Shown here in pieces: positions 38,927 through 51,312 of a DNA stretch of 64,000 bases. The stretch comes from Typha latifolia (Eukaryota; Streptophyta; Magnoliopsida; Poales; Typhaceae). How positions within the stretch are numbered: the first letter of the stretch is position 1; each line of letters opens with the position of its first letter. The translations under genes were made by a program, and so were the position numbers. The notes under the pieces were generated by a model. The model saw nothing but the letters and a program-made list of their open reading frames with translations, was not told the origin of the DNA and did not search any database. The stretch spans positions 1,808,001 through 1,872,000 of the forward strand of contig CM034108.1 in the NCBI GenBank assembly GCA_019914945.1, in the 5' to 3' direction.

Positions 38927-40618
38927 TTTTTAGATCAATGATTCATCAGCTGGCCATTTCGCCGAATTTGTTATAGATTTTACTTTTGAAAAAAAGAAAA
39001 AGAAAAAAAGATTAGCCCAGACATTTGCGCATGCTGTTTGATATATCCTTTTCAACATTTGAAGGTGTACATTCATTTCAGGTGATTGGGTACTTCTATT
39101 TGCTTCTCTCTTTCTCTCTTATCTCTTCACTCTCTTAATGCAACTGATCACTTGGCAGAATCCCCACTCACCTAAATTCTATTCTCATCAATGGTGAAAA
39201 GGGTGCAATGGAAGCAAACCTCCACTTAGCCCCCAATCACATCTTTGAGACAGTGAGGGCCAACTTCCAGGGATTGATATCACAGGGGTTGATATGAAAA
39301 AAATTTAGTCTTCTTGGCTTTTGATGAGGTTGGGTATCTGAAGGACATCAAGTTGCAGCTTTTGCTTGGTGCTGCTGCCATTTCAGTTACCAATAACTAA
39401 CTACCCACAGATCCCTTATTCTTACTATTTGTTTTACTTGTAAGTTGGAGAAAATTATAAATATTATAAATAGGATCCTCCTTATGCTTGTTAAGTTAAA
39501 CTTAGATCAGAGTACGGCAATATGTAAGAGCGTAATTTAACAAAGGATTTTGTTTGTAATATAGCTATAAATATAGTGTGTTATTTCTACTTATGGACTT
39601 ATTATTAATACTAGGCTCAACTAGTAGTATTTCGAACAATAATTGTGGAGGTGGGGTGACGTCAGGTTGAGCAAGCAATAGACATAGCCAAGTCAAATCC
39701 TTTACCTTCCCTTATCACTTTAAAAAGTGGTGTAAAAAGAAAATTTCTGGTCCTTTATTAGAATCGTAGTGCGTTTAAAGTAGTCTCATGATTATAGCAT
39801 ATGACCCAATTGTGATCTTACGGTGGAGATCAAGCACTCAGATGATTTAGTAATTGTGGTATTTATGTTCTATTATTACGGTTTACACTCTATCCTTTAC
39901 TTATCCTATAGTTGAATTCTTATATTTATTTTAATAAAATACTAATGATATCTTTGCTTTTAATTAATCATCAGTCTATACGTTATATAGACAATTGAAT
40001 CCATAACCAACTTGGATAAACCGGTAAGACCCAGCTACTGATCTATAATAAATAGTTTATTATAAAACGCTGTGAACAATCTTTGTATTTAGAAAATATT
40101 CCAAGTAGTATATAATCTTTTAATATGATTTAATGCAAACTAAAAATAAACACATAATGAAGGTGACAAAAAATATATATGAAAACTTATTTCTAATCCC
40201 TATTCTGAAGTAGTAGTGTATATTATGTGCTAGAACCTCCACTATGTGCACCAACTACAACCAGAAGCCATAGAACCATCTGCAATGAGATTTGTCACTC
40301 AGTACATGGGGAGATATCTAACAAACAGGGAAGTGCGAGGTGAGCAAGCGAATTTCTTCAGTCATGGTAATCACAGTCCAAAGTGCTTAGTGGACTCGGT
40401 TGAAGAAGACGCTGATGAGGAGAGGGAGCCGACCCCTGGGATGAACTGTGAGCAGAGTTTCTCTCAAGGCGAGAGCCTCAGCCATACTAATATAGTAGAT
40501 GATGAGGAGGTATGAAAAGAAATTTATAAACGAATAAAAGAGAAGGTATGTATGAGAGGATGGGCAACTGAATCATGGGTTAAAAGGTAAAAAACAACTA
40601 AAAAGTAATAAAGGCTGG

Positions 40619-40641
40619 TTGGTGGTGGTGGTGGTGGTGGT
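40619..40641. repeat. (GGT)n microsatellite
   Basis: About seven GGT units. Confidence 0.95.
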
Positions 40642-40710
40642 GAGTCTTCTCTTTTTAGTTTTTACTCAGACGAGGTCGGTTGTGCGGGAGGAACGAAGTG
40701 TTGAGATGAT

Positions 40711-40743
40711 GACGTCGCATGCAATGCATGCAGGTAGGCATGC
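40711..40743 (+). promoter_or_regulatory. cluster of RY (CATGCA) and ACGT motifs
   Basis: GACGTC is followed by CATGCA at 40718, CATGCA at 40727 and CATGC at 40739. RY elements are bound by B3 factors such as ABI3 and FUS3, often next to ACGT elements. It lies 1.1 kb upstream of the DUF828-PH gene. Function is inferred. Confidence 0.3.
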
Positions 40744-41786
40744 TCAAACAAACCTCATTGTCTTATTATTCCCACTAACCGCGATTATTACCATTCTGTC
40801 AACTTAACAAACCATCTCTAATCTCCCAAGATTAAGATAATAAATAGTATACCTTCATGCCCTCACTTTTGGACAACGGGGACCAAACAAACAAGGGACA
40901 CCATTGGGATGCCACGTTTCTCATCCCACGTGGCACTTTTAGATTTCTCGCCTTCTCCTTAAACCAGATGGATGGGGGGTTCTCTGCATTGAGGAAAAAC
41001 AACTTTGGGTATTTTATAGGATCCTACTAAATACTAAGTAGGAGGGGGGTGAGGTTATAATTTCAACCTATGAGTTCGATAAAATTGATTGATTGGGTTG
41101 TGATGGTTGTGTTTATAAATTATAATGGGCACTTACACCAATGTTGGCTCTTGTTATTGGGAATGGAGATTAATCTTTTGGTACTATTTTGGAAAATGAG
41201 TCTTTGGTGAAACAGGGGGTGGGAGTTTGCCCTAATGGGTCCTGCCAAGATTTCAGTGATTCCAAGTTTCCATATTCCTAGATATCTTTACACCTTGTTC
41301 TGTGTTAAATTGTAGAAGATTAAAATTACTCCTCTTTAATAACTTTTAGGTTCTCATATAACATGATAAATTAGCATGATAGGAAAAAAGAAGGTGAACG
41401 ATTTGCAATATAATTCCAGGCAGTCTATGGATACAATTTTCTAAAATTTACCCCCTATTTTTTAGATATTTTAATTTGGTGGGACAATATAGGCAAGTTG
41501 ATCCTATTTACCGAAACCCACATGCAATTGGTCAAACCTACTCAACCAACGTTACTATTCATCCCAGTAATTAAACCTACTCTAATTTAATCTTTTTATC
41601 TCACTAATTAGACTTCTTTTACAAAACCATCCACCAATACCTCTCAGTTTCCCCATTCTACCCTCCTCCATCACCGTGTCCTCTTCTACCTGCCAAGCCC
41701 ATTTCCGGTGTTTCTCATAGAAAGAACAAAAAGAGAGAAAGAAACTAACAAGCCTTATAGGTAAGAAGAGACAACTCTCAGCTCTC

Positions 41787-41815
41787 ACTCCTCTCTCTCT
41801 CTCTCTCTCTCTCTC
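41787..41815 (+). repeat. (CT)n tract in 5' UTR of the DUF828-PH gene
   Basis: About 13 CT units on the coding strand, ending about 51 bases before the ATG at 41867. Confidence 0.93.
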
Positions 41816-41866
41816 GCCATTAAAACTCCCAAATCCAACCCCATTCTTCGACCCAAACGCTAATCG

Positions 41867-43509
41867 ATGGACGACCCAACTGATCCATGGCGGCCGGAAG
41901 CCGTTCCGACCACCGTGCTCCGGCTGCCGGAGGGCCCGCGCGACCCAATGGAGTTCCTCTCCCGCTCCTGGAGCGCCTCCGCTCTCGAGGTCTCCAAGGC
42001 ACTCGTTCCTCCTCTCCCGCCGCCGCCCGCCGCCGGGGTGATCCCCGAGGACGCCGCTGGTGAGGTGGATGACTCGGGCGACGCAGCCATGGTCGCCGGG
42101 AATCCCTTCTCCTTTGCGTCGTCGGCCACCTCGCAGCTCGTCATGGAGAGGATCATGTCTCAGTCGGTGAGTTGGGCATTGGGTATTTTGGTAACTCACT
42201 TTTGGGTATTTTTACCTTTAAATTTGGTAATTGCTACTCTACATCTCGATTTGTTTGTCTTCCTTCTAATTTGCGTGTTTTAGAGCCTGTTCTTGTCTCT
42301 CCTTCTGTCTTATTTCTCACAAAGTGCGGAAGAAACCAAGGAATACTCGAAATATAATTTATTTATGGATACTCTGTCTCTGTTTTCCTCTTTCTTATTA
42401 AAATCTCAAAGCTTTACTCTTTTTATTTCTGGGTCTCTTTCAAATTGCAGTAATAACCATACTAAACTAGAGTAGATTAGCTTTCCCTTCTTCTTCTTCT
42501 TTAGATTTATTTCTTATGCTCTGTTGTTATGTGAACAGGAAGTATCTCCTCTCGCATCTGGACGTCTCTCCCACAGCAGTGGGCCATTAAATGGTGGAGG
42601 ATCTCTCTCTGATAGCCCTCCAGTTTCACCTTCCCAACTCGACGACATCAAGGTCATCTCTAACTTCCTCTCTCTAAAGGCTACAGTAGCTACCTTCTTT
42701 GTTTCTTTTACTTGCCCGCTGTTCAATTCTATATGCCGGGAAGACGTCAAACTCTCTCTGCAAGCTGGAGAGGCTGAAGACAAAGCGACCAAGCTCTCAG
42801 CCTTCCTCTGAGTGAATTGTCTACAGAGAGATAGAGAGAGAAAAAGAAACAGAGAGACAAAGACAGAGATGGCTTTTGCAGAGAGATGGCTTTCTCTTCT
42901 TTCGATAAATTAACTGACATATATCCATCACCAGGCGTGTAATTAAATGACTGTGCTCTTTATTATCGACTTTATTTTCCTCGAGAGTTTGCGTGCTTTG
43001 GATCATTGCTTGGTCCACTCATAGTCCTCGAGTGTCATTTTTCGCACAAATTGGGAACAATTTTCGATCAATTTTTCGACCCAAAATGGCTCCGTGAGTG
43101 ACCTATCCTATTCCGAGCCCTGTGAGCAAAGTAGCAAACTGGGGAAAAGGTTCTTTCTTTAGCTCTCTCTCGGCTACGGTCATTGCTAATTATAATCCTT
43201 CTCTTTTATCTCAAGAATCTCATGCTTTGGTTTATTTAGTAACCGGGTGTATAATGGGACAAAACTTTAGTCCAGAGATTGCCCCCACCAAAGTTCCCAA
43301 AGTACCCTTCAACCTTCTATTACATTTCACACTACTTGGAATAAGTCCTCCTTGGCTATCCGTACTTTGTCTGGTAGCTCTCCGAGCAAAGCTCAGCAGA
43401 GCTGTCTGCACTCTGGTCTCTTACTTTGGTCTTAACTTTTCTTTTTTCTTTCAAAAGATAGTATGAACAAAATTTTGGTTATGATAATATCATGGCAGAT
43501 AAGAGATCA

Positions 43510-43540
<31 letters not shown>

Positions 43541-44920
43541 CATGTCATATCTTAGTATTTACAAAATAACCGATCTAGACCACTTGGTGTGGATTCTTAG
43601 CAGTATTGCAGGGCTAGTAATACACCGAAGCCACAGCCATATAGAGGCAGCAGTAAGACAGTTGGAAGATGGCTCAAAGACAGGAGAGAGAAGAAGAAAG
43701 AGGAGACTAGGGCCCACAATGCCCAGCTCCACGCTGCAGTCTCGGTGGCTGGCGTGGCAGCTGCTGTGGCGGCTATCGCGGCCGCCACAGCTGCCAACTC
43801 AGGATCGACCAAGGATGACCGCGCCGCCCGCATTGACATGGCGGTGGCGTCGGCCGCAACGCTCGTGGCCGCGCAGTGTGTCGAGGCAGCCGAGTCCATG
43901 GGGGCTGAACGCGAACACCTGACGGCGGTCGTCGCATCGGCGGTCAACGCCAAGACGCCGGGAGATATAATCACTATCACAGCAGCTGCTGCTACTGGTA
44001 ACTATAACTTTTCCATTCCAAATTTCCAATGAACCCAATTGCTATTATTATGCCGTATTATAATTGTTACGGTCTTCAAATTTGTAGCATTACGAGGGGC
44101 AGCGACATTGAAGGCGAGGGCATTGAAGGAGGTGTGGAACATTGCCGCAGTAATTCCAGTGGAGAAGGGAGGAGAGGGAGCTCATCACAAGCATAGGCAA
44201 AGCAAGCAGACGAAGGAAGTAGATATCAATGGCAGTAGTTTTAGTGATGAGCTGGTCCCTGAGGAGGAGAATTTTCTAAGTCTCTGTAGCCAGGAGCTAC
44301 TCGCTCGTGGAACTGAGTTGCTCAAGCGTACACGCAAAGGTATTCGACAGTGGACCCTCTTCTCTCATATAAGAATAAGAAGACAAGATTTAGAGTACAT
44401 TCTTCCATTTGTATCTGTAGGTGCTCTTCATTGGAAGGTTGTCTCGGTGTATATTAACCGCACGGGTCAGGTAATTTGTGGGCCTAAAAGAAGTTTCATG
44501 AATTTAATTATCTCGTCAACCTTCCGCCATGAATTTAAATTTTGTTTTCACTGTGTAGGTGATGCTTAAGATGAAGAGCAAGCATGTTGCTGGAACCATC
44601 ACTAAGAAGAAGAAGAGTATGTCAAAAATGATGCAGTGAAAGAAATTACTTTCATTAGAGAAGCATATATAGGGCTTAAGAGTGTTAACTTAGTTCTTGA
44701 AACATTTGTTACAGGTGCGGTGATAGAGGTATGCAAGGATGTTTTACCTTGGCCAGGCCGACATCTACTAGAAGGCGGTGATCAGCGGCGGTACTTTGGG
44801 CTGAGGACGGCGGAGCGGCGGGTGATCGAGTTCGAATGCAGAAGCCAGAAAGAGTATGAGATGTGGACTCAAGGAGTGTGTCGTCTCCTCCACATCGTCG
44901 GCGAGAGGAAGCACGCGTGA
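41867..44920 (+). CDS. VAN3-binding protein / FORKED-like (DUF828 plus PH domain)
   Basis: Seven exons: 41867-42166, 42539-42652, 43601 (or 43604)-43997, 44088-44339, 44421-44470, 44559-44616, 44715-44920. This gives 458 (or 457) aa. The N-terminal DUF828 region has [20 protein letters not shown], and then [20 protein letters not shown]. An Ala-rich helix follows ([15 protein letters not shown], then [20 protein letters not shown]). The conserved block [20 protein letters not shown] precedes the linker. The C-terminal PH-like domain (about aa 355-455) runs from [18 protein letters not shown] to [20 protein letters not shown]. Family members (Arabidopsis VAB/FKD1 and FORKED-LIKE) bind the ARF-GAP VAN3/SFC at the trans-Golgi and guide PIN1 and vein patterning. 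The first exon is GC-rich, the rest moderate. Intron 2 contains a (TA)n tract at 43509-43537. Exon 3 has a tandem NAGNAG acceptor that adds or drops one Gln. Confidence 0.93.
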
Positions 44921-45123
44921 CTGATAAAGAGGCTGCCGACGCCAGGGAAGCTGATCAAGATCAGACCGTCTCTAGCTGTAAGATTGGAAAAGCCTAGACA
45001 AGAATGTTTGTAACGAAAGAGATGTGTGGTGAAGTGAGTTCCATCTCTCATTTGTAAAAAGAGAAAGGGGTGATATATTAGATCAATCAACTTGTTTTAT
45101 TTTCATTAATTTTTCTTCTCTAT

Positions 45124-45371
45124 GGCCCCGTTTGGTATGTTAGGACAAAGGGGATTTTAATAAACCCTTGTTATTTTAAACTTTTTTGCCAATCAGGAGA
45201 GGAAAAAATGGAATAAGGAAACCGGATAAACTATACCTATCCGAATGCTTTTTTTTTTAATATATATTTCAGTTAAAAGGGAAATTTGGATATCATTTCG
45301 CTAGAAATTAGGATACCTATACTGTGCAAATTACAGTGAATTAAGCTGAATAAATTTTTAACTAAAATTGT

Positions 45372-45420
<49 letters not shown>

Positions 45421-45560
45421 CTTTTTAAAAAATAATAAATAATTATTTATATTAAAATAAAAAAAGAGTAATAAAGTAAATTTAATAATTTTATATCTCA
45501 TCAAACTACTATCTTATTCCATATTTGTGTTCCAGCTTTTTTTTAATTTTGCAACCAAAT
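45124..45560. mobile_element. possible MITE-like AT-rich element
   Basis: The left end GGCCCCGTTTGGTATG resembles terminal repeats common in plant MITEs. The reverse complement of the right end contains GGCATTTGGTTGC, a partial match. The interior is AT-rich with a (TA)n core. No clear target-site duplication is seen, so this is tentative. Confidence 0.28.
45377..45416. repeat. (TA)n microsatellite
   Basis: About 20 TA units inside the AT-rich spacer. Confidence 0.95.
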
Positions 45561-45976
45561 GCCTTAATAAAAATTGAGATAAATTTTTTAATCCTGAAAT
45601 AAATTCTTATTTTATACTAAATCTCAACTTTTTTTATATTATCCCAGGCCCTATATCTATTTGAACTGGGGTCATACATCTGATAAAAAGAAAAAGGGAG
45701 AGAAGAAAGGCTATATTCAGCTCCATTGTTCTTGTAGGGAAGAATCTTTGACTAAAGAAAAAAAAAAATCACAGGAACAGTAAGCATTAACAAATAGATA
45801 TCAATAATTTCCCTCTTGTATTACATCACAGTGTGACAATCTTACAAGGTTCATCCTTTCATCCTTCCTAAGTAATGTATGACAAATCAGTAAACTACTA
45901 ATTGTAGGTTAGTACTCGTATGCGTTTAATTTGAAATCAAGGAGCTTGTGGATGTAGTTAGAAGTTACATCAGGGA

Positions 45977-47978
45977 TTAAGAATCTGAAGCACTGAAGGC
46001 AGTCAGCAGAGCCATGAACAGATTGACAATGTCGAGATACAAAGAGATGGCGGCAGCGACGTATTGGTCATACGTGTGGCGCTTGATCAGGTTATCAGTG
46101 TCGTAGATGATGTAGCCAGAGAACACAATCGCAGCGAGGCAACCGTAGATTGTTTTTGTTATCTTCCCCATAGGAATAAAAATCTGCAGCCAAAACGACA
46201 ATAATTGAAATGAGCTAAATTCTTTTACAGAGTGCAGAACAGGCTAGGATCGGATGGTAACCTGGAGGATACAAAACATCACCAAGACTAGAAGGCTGGC
46301 AAACAAGAATGGTCCCAGGAAGTTGAAATCATGGCCTCGTTTGGCTGCCCAGAATGTGTAGAGAGTGAGACCCACGACAACCGCGAAAGTTAACACTGCT
46401 GCTTCCAGTATAACTTTCCCTGTTCAAAAGTCGAAACATCATGCCGGAGATCATTAGGCTAGAATGCTAGTTATATTATTCAAAGCTGCGGGTATCTGCA
46501 AGCAGGCAAGCAGTAATTAATGTTGAAGCATTATAACTTTAAGTCACATGCATTACTGTGGAACAAGCAGAGAAATGATGTATGCCAATGGTTTTCTTGA
46601 TGAGGTCAAAAGGACAAGCTATATCCATGAATTTAAGATGGCCCATCTATTGTATATCCAATCATCCAACTCAAGCCAAAGATATGGAAATAACTGTCGT
46701 GTTAGCAACTAGTAGCGTATCCAATCATCCAACTCAAGCCAAATAAGATAAGAGACCAAGTATAAACAAACAAGACAAGTAGAATTATAGATAACAGAAA
46801 AGGTTCTTTCTAAGCAAAGGCCACGAATATGCATGTCTAGATATAAAAATTTTGCTCATCAAATAACTCTTCCAGTGCAACTGTTCAGTTTGTTTTATGA
46901 CATCCAGACACGCAGGGAAGCAATTGACCTTCAAAAAGATCTAATATCATGAAATTTTTTCTTAATATATGTTCATCATAGTTGATGAAATCCAATAACA
47001 AAAGAGAAGAGAAACAACTTGTAGTCACATATTCTTCCCTCGAAACATCTTTTGCTGAAAACAAATAATACCTACGCTATTATTTATTGGAATGATTCCC
47101 ATCTCAATGATCAACAGCATTCAGATACACAGGTTGCATCAAATGGAAACAGTATATCTAATACCAAGGTAAGGAAATCTACACTAGAATGGCAAATCAT
47201 GTAATTTAATTCAATAAATATTAGAGCAGGGGCGCTGTTTGGCTTCCTATATTTTAAAAAAACTGCATATTCTTTTCAATGAGTGAAATGAATTTATATG
47301 TAGTATCTTGACATTCATTTTAATTAAGTAGATGCTAAAAAATATTCTATCAATCTTTAATACGAAGGAAAAAAAAGTCCCAAGACTTTTATTTATATTA
47401 GTTTCTCATTTAATCTTGGAACTCATCGACAATTTCATCTGTAACCAAATATCACAATCAAGCATAAAAATTATTCATGCAAGATAGAGATCCTATAATT
47501 TCTTAAAGCAAGATCTTTCTCTCTCCCCTTACCGCTCGTAGAAATGCACGCTAACCCAATCGCGAAGCTGATGCAGACCGTGAACAACCCAAGAAGAAGC
47601 AAATTTATCGGATGCGACTCTTGAAAATATATCATCGGTATCATAACTGCATAAGAATATATCAGAATCCCAGATTTAACCAAAATTCATGAGGAAATAG
47701 AAAAGAATCCATCTTTTACCGAGCAGAGGCAAGATGATGAGCAAGATGAAGACGGCCAAGGAGCCAGGGGTGTTGGAGTGGAAGAACTGGCGAATCGGAG
47801 GGACGAAGTTGACGGCGGCGGAGACGCCGGCTGTGATCAGAATCTGTAGCGAGACGATGCAGTAGACCTTGCGGATGAAGGCCCAACGGAGCTGAGGGCT
47901 CTCGATCATGTCAGGGTAGAGCGACCCCGCTCTGCCATTGGCGGACTCGAGGTCAAATCTGTGGTGGTGTTTCGTCAT
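45977..47978 (-). CDS. LIFEGUARD / Bax inhibitor-1-like membrane protein, copy 1
   Basis: Four exons on the minus strand: 47978-47720, 47646-47533, 46419-46262, 46183-45977, giving 245 aa. A cytosolic N-terminus with ESPQLRWAFIRKVYCIVSLQ is followed by about seven hydrophobic segments, as in the TMBIM/BI-1 superfamily. Conserved blocks include GLFTVCISFAIGLACIST, KVILEAAVLT, TLYTFWAAKRGHDFNFLGPF, YGCLAAIVFSGYIIYDTDNL, IKRHTYDQYVAAAISLYLDI and VNLFMALLTAF. Plant LIFEGUARD proteins sit in the ER or other endomembranes and dampen cell death and affect disease susceptibility; Arabidopsis BIL4 belongs here and acts in brassinosteroid signalling. Exons 2 to 4 have the same lengths and phases as the neighbouring copy at 49002-51312, so the two arose by tandem duplication. 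Intron 2 (1.1 kb) holds a short local duplication. Confidence 0.93.
46655..46743. repeat. 63-bp-spaced direct repeat in LIFEGUARD copy 1 intron 2
   Basis: The 26-base motif starting TATCCAATCATCCAACTCAA occurs at 46655 and 46718 with no mismatches. Confidence 0.85.
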
Positions 47979-49001
47979 CTCTGGGGATTTCTAGGGTTTT
48001 CTTTGGGCGATTCTTGGAGGTGGGGTTGGAGAACGGAGAGGAAGAGGATGCAATGCGGATGGGCGGTCGCGGGAAACAGGGGAGGACGCGGGGTTTCTAT
48101 TTTTAACTTGGATCTTTCGGTTGAGTGCCGAACTGGTCTGGTCCTATCCTCGTAGAGCCCCAAAAGGAAGTACTAGCCCAAAGTCCAAAGATTTATTATT
48201 ATTATTATTATTATTTCTTTCAGTTGCTTTTTCTTAGTTTAAATGCAATTTATATCTAGGATTCCTTGTAAAATTTTTTTTATTGATAATAAGGCTCCTA
48301 AGATCTCAATCGGTAAGCAGTAATTAACACCAAGGACCGAAATATTTAAAATGACCAAAATGCTATAATCTTCTTTGAAAGATTTTTTTTAAAAGACATC
48401 TTTTCTCAAATTATTTGAAAGGCTTGAGTTGTTCAAATCTACCATCTCTGTCGCTTGTGGTCTCATGATTTAATACGTCGATTATAATGAAAGAAGTGGA
48501 AGATAATTTAATGAAGAAAAGAGCATTTTGGTTATAATGGATATGCTAACAATGCGTGCCCTTTGGATTGCGTACTTATTCCGTTTGTCCCCCGCAAAAG
48601 CGATGGTTTCTTCCCAATAAATTGCAACAGGAATATACGAGTGGTGGAAAACAGGAATATGCATAAATATACATCCGTTTTCCGAATTGTCCCCTTCGCA
48701 TATATCGTCAGAGCTTTTCTCTAATCTCAGCATTAAGTACAAATTGCATATGAAATGATACTCAAACGCGGAAAAAAGGAACTCTACATACTAATATAAT
48801 ATATTTTTTTTCAGGCTTGCATTTGAATTCAGTAAATGGCACACAAAAACAAATGCCTATACATTTATACTTCTTTTTTCGTGACAAAAGGCTACATTTA
48901 TTCTTCTTAGGATTCAAATATACACAACTTCAGTTCCAATAAAGACCAACTTATTGTTTAAAGTTTGCAATGTATAACTGATCAGCCAAAACTATGCTGT
49001 T
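47979..49001. other. intergenic region between the two LIFEGUARD genes
   Basis: Holds the promoter and 5' UTR of copy 1 (to about 48170, GC-richer), an (ATT)n tract at 48190-48214, AT-rich DNA, and the 3' UTR of copy 2. No additional gene is supported. Confidence 0.5.
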
Positions 49002-51312
49002 TCAACTATCAGCTGCCCGTAATAGAGTAAGCAGAGAAAGGAAGAGGTTGATGATATCCAGATAAAGGGCAACCGCTGCCCAAATGTACTCATCATACGT
49101 GTAACGCTTTATCAAGTTGTCTGTGTCATATATGATGTAGCCAGAGAATATAAGTGCCGCTAATCCACCATATATCATGAGAGATATCTTTCCCAGTGGA
49201 AAAAAAATCTGCAAAGTGAATGGGTATATATGCTTAATAATAGAAGTAGACAATTAGCGGAATCCAATGAAGTGCGGCACTAGGTCTGTCGTACCTGGAT
49301 GAGGGAAAAAACCAGCAATACCATGACAGCAGCAAAAAGGAAGGGACCAAGGAAATTGAAATCATGACCTCTTCTAGCAGCCCAGAATGTGTAGAGAGTA
49401 AGGCTAACCACCACCACTGTGGTTAAAATTGCAGCTTCCAGAATGACCTTGCCTGTTAGTATTAACCATCCAAAAATCAAGAACTCTCTGAAAATTATAT
49501 AAATCCCATGCTGGAAAGTTGGTGTAACAAATACCCATGAAGGACAAGTTTGAATAATTATATGACTTTTCTACAACTTCTGTTTATACATAGATACAAA
49601 ATAAACAAATTCAAAGACATGCATGAATAAAACAACAGGAGAGAAAAGAACAGATGTAATGGCTTACAGAAAACAGTTTCCTCTATGCAGAAGCATGAGA
49701 AGATATATACAGCTCATCAGCAGCAGAATTCCAGACAAATGTTCACTTGTTGCTGATCAGCTGTATTCACTGCATACCTAACTATCATAATTTTTATCTG
49801 CCATACACTAACTACTTTTATCTATTCCTGGTAAAAAAGAGCTATTAACCCCTCTGTTCCTATTTGACTTAGCAACTCAAGACGCCTTTATGTAAAACAT
49901 AGTATAGGACCAAATGAACAAGGATGTAGAAGTCAACCAGTTCCAGAATATAAAGGATCTCTTCCACCTGATGCTAAAATGCTTCTATGCCTGATAAATA
50001 AAGTTAGACTTTCTTAATAACCTAGCGTAAAATTTCTCTTCATGTTGACAACTTCAAAGCAGAAAATATCCTTGTCAACCATTTGTAGTGTGGGATGAAC
50101 CATACAGAATTCAACATTGTTAACATAAAGGAGAACATTTGCAAAACATTAAGTAAAAGCATTTTAAACCCAAAAGAAAATGACATTCTTCATTTATTTA
50201 ATCACTTTGACAATGACTCAAACCAATGAAGTGTGCCCATGAAAACTGAATTATGTTGGGGTCCCATTATACCAACCAACTTCTGTAGCATGTCATACAT
50301 ATAGTTTCACAAATACACCATTTCACAAATACATATATTTCTTTTATCAACTATCTCACATAGCTAATGAAAAAGTTAAGTTGGAACTACTCTGTGTTTG
50401 CATCAATTCACATTTACTGTTCATAAATTAGTATACTAGGGTAGCAAGAAATACCACCTACAAAATACTCGACACCCATTATCCCTCAATCTCACAGTAA
50501 AACATATACAAACATCCCACCTCATGACATCCTCTCTCTCACCAATCCTGTCCTCCATGGCAGTCTAGTAGACTGTTCACGACGGTGTTTGGAGATGCAA
50601 TTCTATGACATTAGGGACGAGGTCTATGCCTTTCCTTGTCATCATCGTTCCTAACACCTTTTGCTGACATTGGAAATTTTCTTCAATCTCTCATTCATTA
50701 TGTCATGACCAACATCATTTTTGGTTGTGGTTTCATACATGTCATCTCAATTTGTCCTTAATTACACTTTAGCGAAAGAGAAATGTAATAATAATGGGTT
50801 ACCCTAATTCAGTAATTTGATACGAGTTAATAATTTATGCACAACAATTTGAAAAGCAAATTGAGATCAAAATCTTACCGCTGGTGAACGCGCACGACAT
50901 CCCAACCGCGAAGCTAATCGCCAGAGTAAACAATCCAAGTAGAATCAGATTCACCGGGTGCTGCTGGTGATAGTAATACAAGGGGCACAAAACTGCACAA
51001 ATCCGACCAGAATAAATAACAAAGATGTTTTTAAAAAATCTAGAGAAGAAAGGTTGAGTCATCACTGATGAAGGGGAGAATGAGGAGAAAGATGTAGAGC
51101 CCCAGGCCGGCGCTGCTGGAGACGAAGAAGTGGGAGATGGGGCGGACGGAGACGACAACGGCGGCGACGGCAGCAGTCATCGCGACCTGGAAGGTGAGGA
51201 TGATGTAGATCTTGCGGATGAACGCCCACCGGAGTTCCGGGCTCTCGGTCATCATCGGATACAGGAACCGGGAACCTGACTCGATGTCCCCGTTCTTCTG
51301 GTAGTTGAACAT
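49002..51312 (-). CDS. LIFEGUARD / Bax inhibitor-1-like membrane protein, copy 2
   Basis: Four exons on the minus strand: 51312-51066, 50992-50879, 49452-49295, 49208-49002, giving 241 aa. The layout is the same as copy 1, and exons 2, 3 and 4 have identical lengths (114, 158, 207 nt). N-terminus: YPMMTESPELRWAFIRKIYI. Core blocks include CPLYYYHQQHPVNLILLGLF, ISFAVGMSCAFTSG, KVILEAAILTTVVVVSLTLY, DFNFLGPFLFAAVMVLLVFS, GYIIYDTDNLIKRYTYDEYI and WAAVALYLDIINLFLSLLTL. This copy matches the family consensus more closely than copy 1 (YYYHQQHP and KRYTYDEYIWAAV), so it is probably the less diverged paralogue. Role as for copy 1: endomembrane cell-death or stress modulator. Intron 2 is 1.4 kb. Confidence 0.94.

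Larger units (their letters stand above)
36824..41786. other. gene-poor 5 kb region
   Basis: No gene is supported. It contains the PITH 3' UTR, (TC)n and (AT)n tracts, AT-rich DNA, and a purine/pyrimidine microsatellite (GGT)n. The frame 40246-40515 (89 aa) has an acidic second half, but I recognise no family. A perfect TGACGTCA palindrome sits at 39657 and a G-box at 40927. The last few hundred bases are the promoter of the DUF828-PH gene. Confidence 0.5.
44921..45976. other. convergent spacer between DUF828-PH and LIFEGUARD genes
   Basis: The two genes point toward each other, so both 3' UTRs lie here. Between them is an AT-rich segment that may be a MITE, with a (TA)n core. No coding sequence is supported. 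Confidence 0.5.

Noticed and set aside
40246..40515. 89-aa open frame on +
   Set aside because: Single short frame with no recognised family, no supporting splice partners, and AT-rich surroundings.
42833..42890. GA/CA-rich stretch in DUF828-PH intron 2
   Set aside because: Simple-sequence content within an intron. Frames crossing it have no family resemblance.
47226..47455. Possible MITE in LIFEGUARD copy 1 intron 2 (CTGTTTGG at the left, CCAAAT at the right)
   Set aside because: Only about six bases match at the ends and no target-site duplication is visible.
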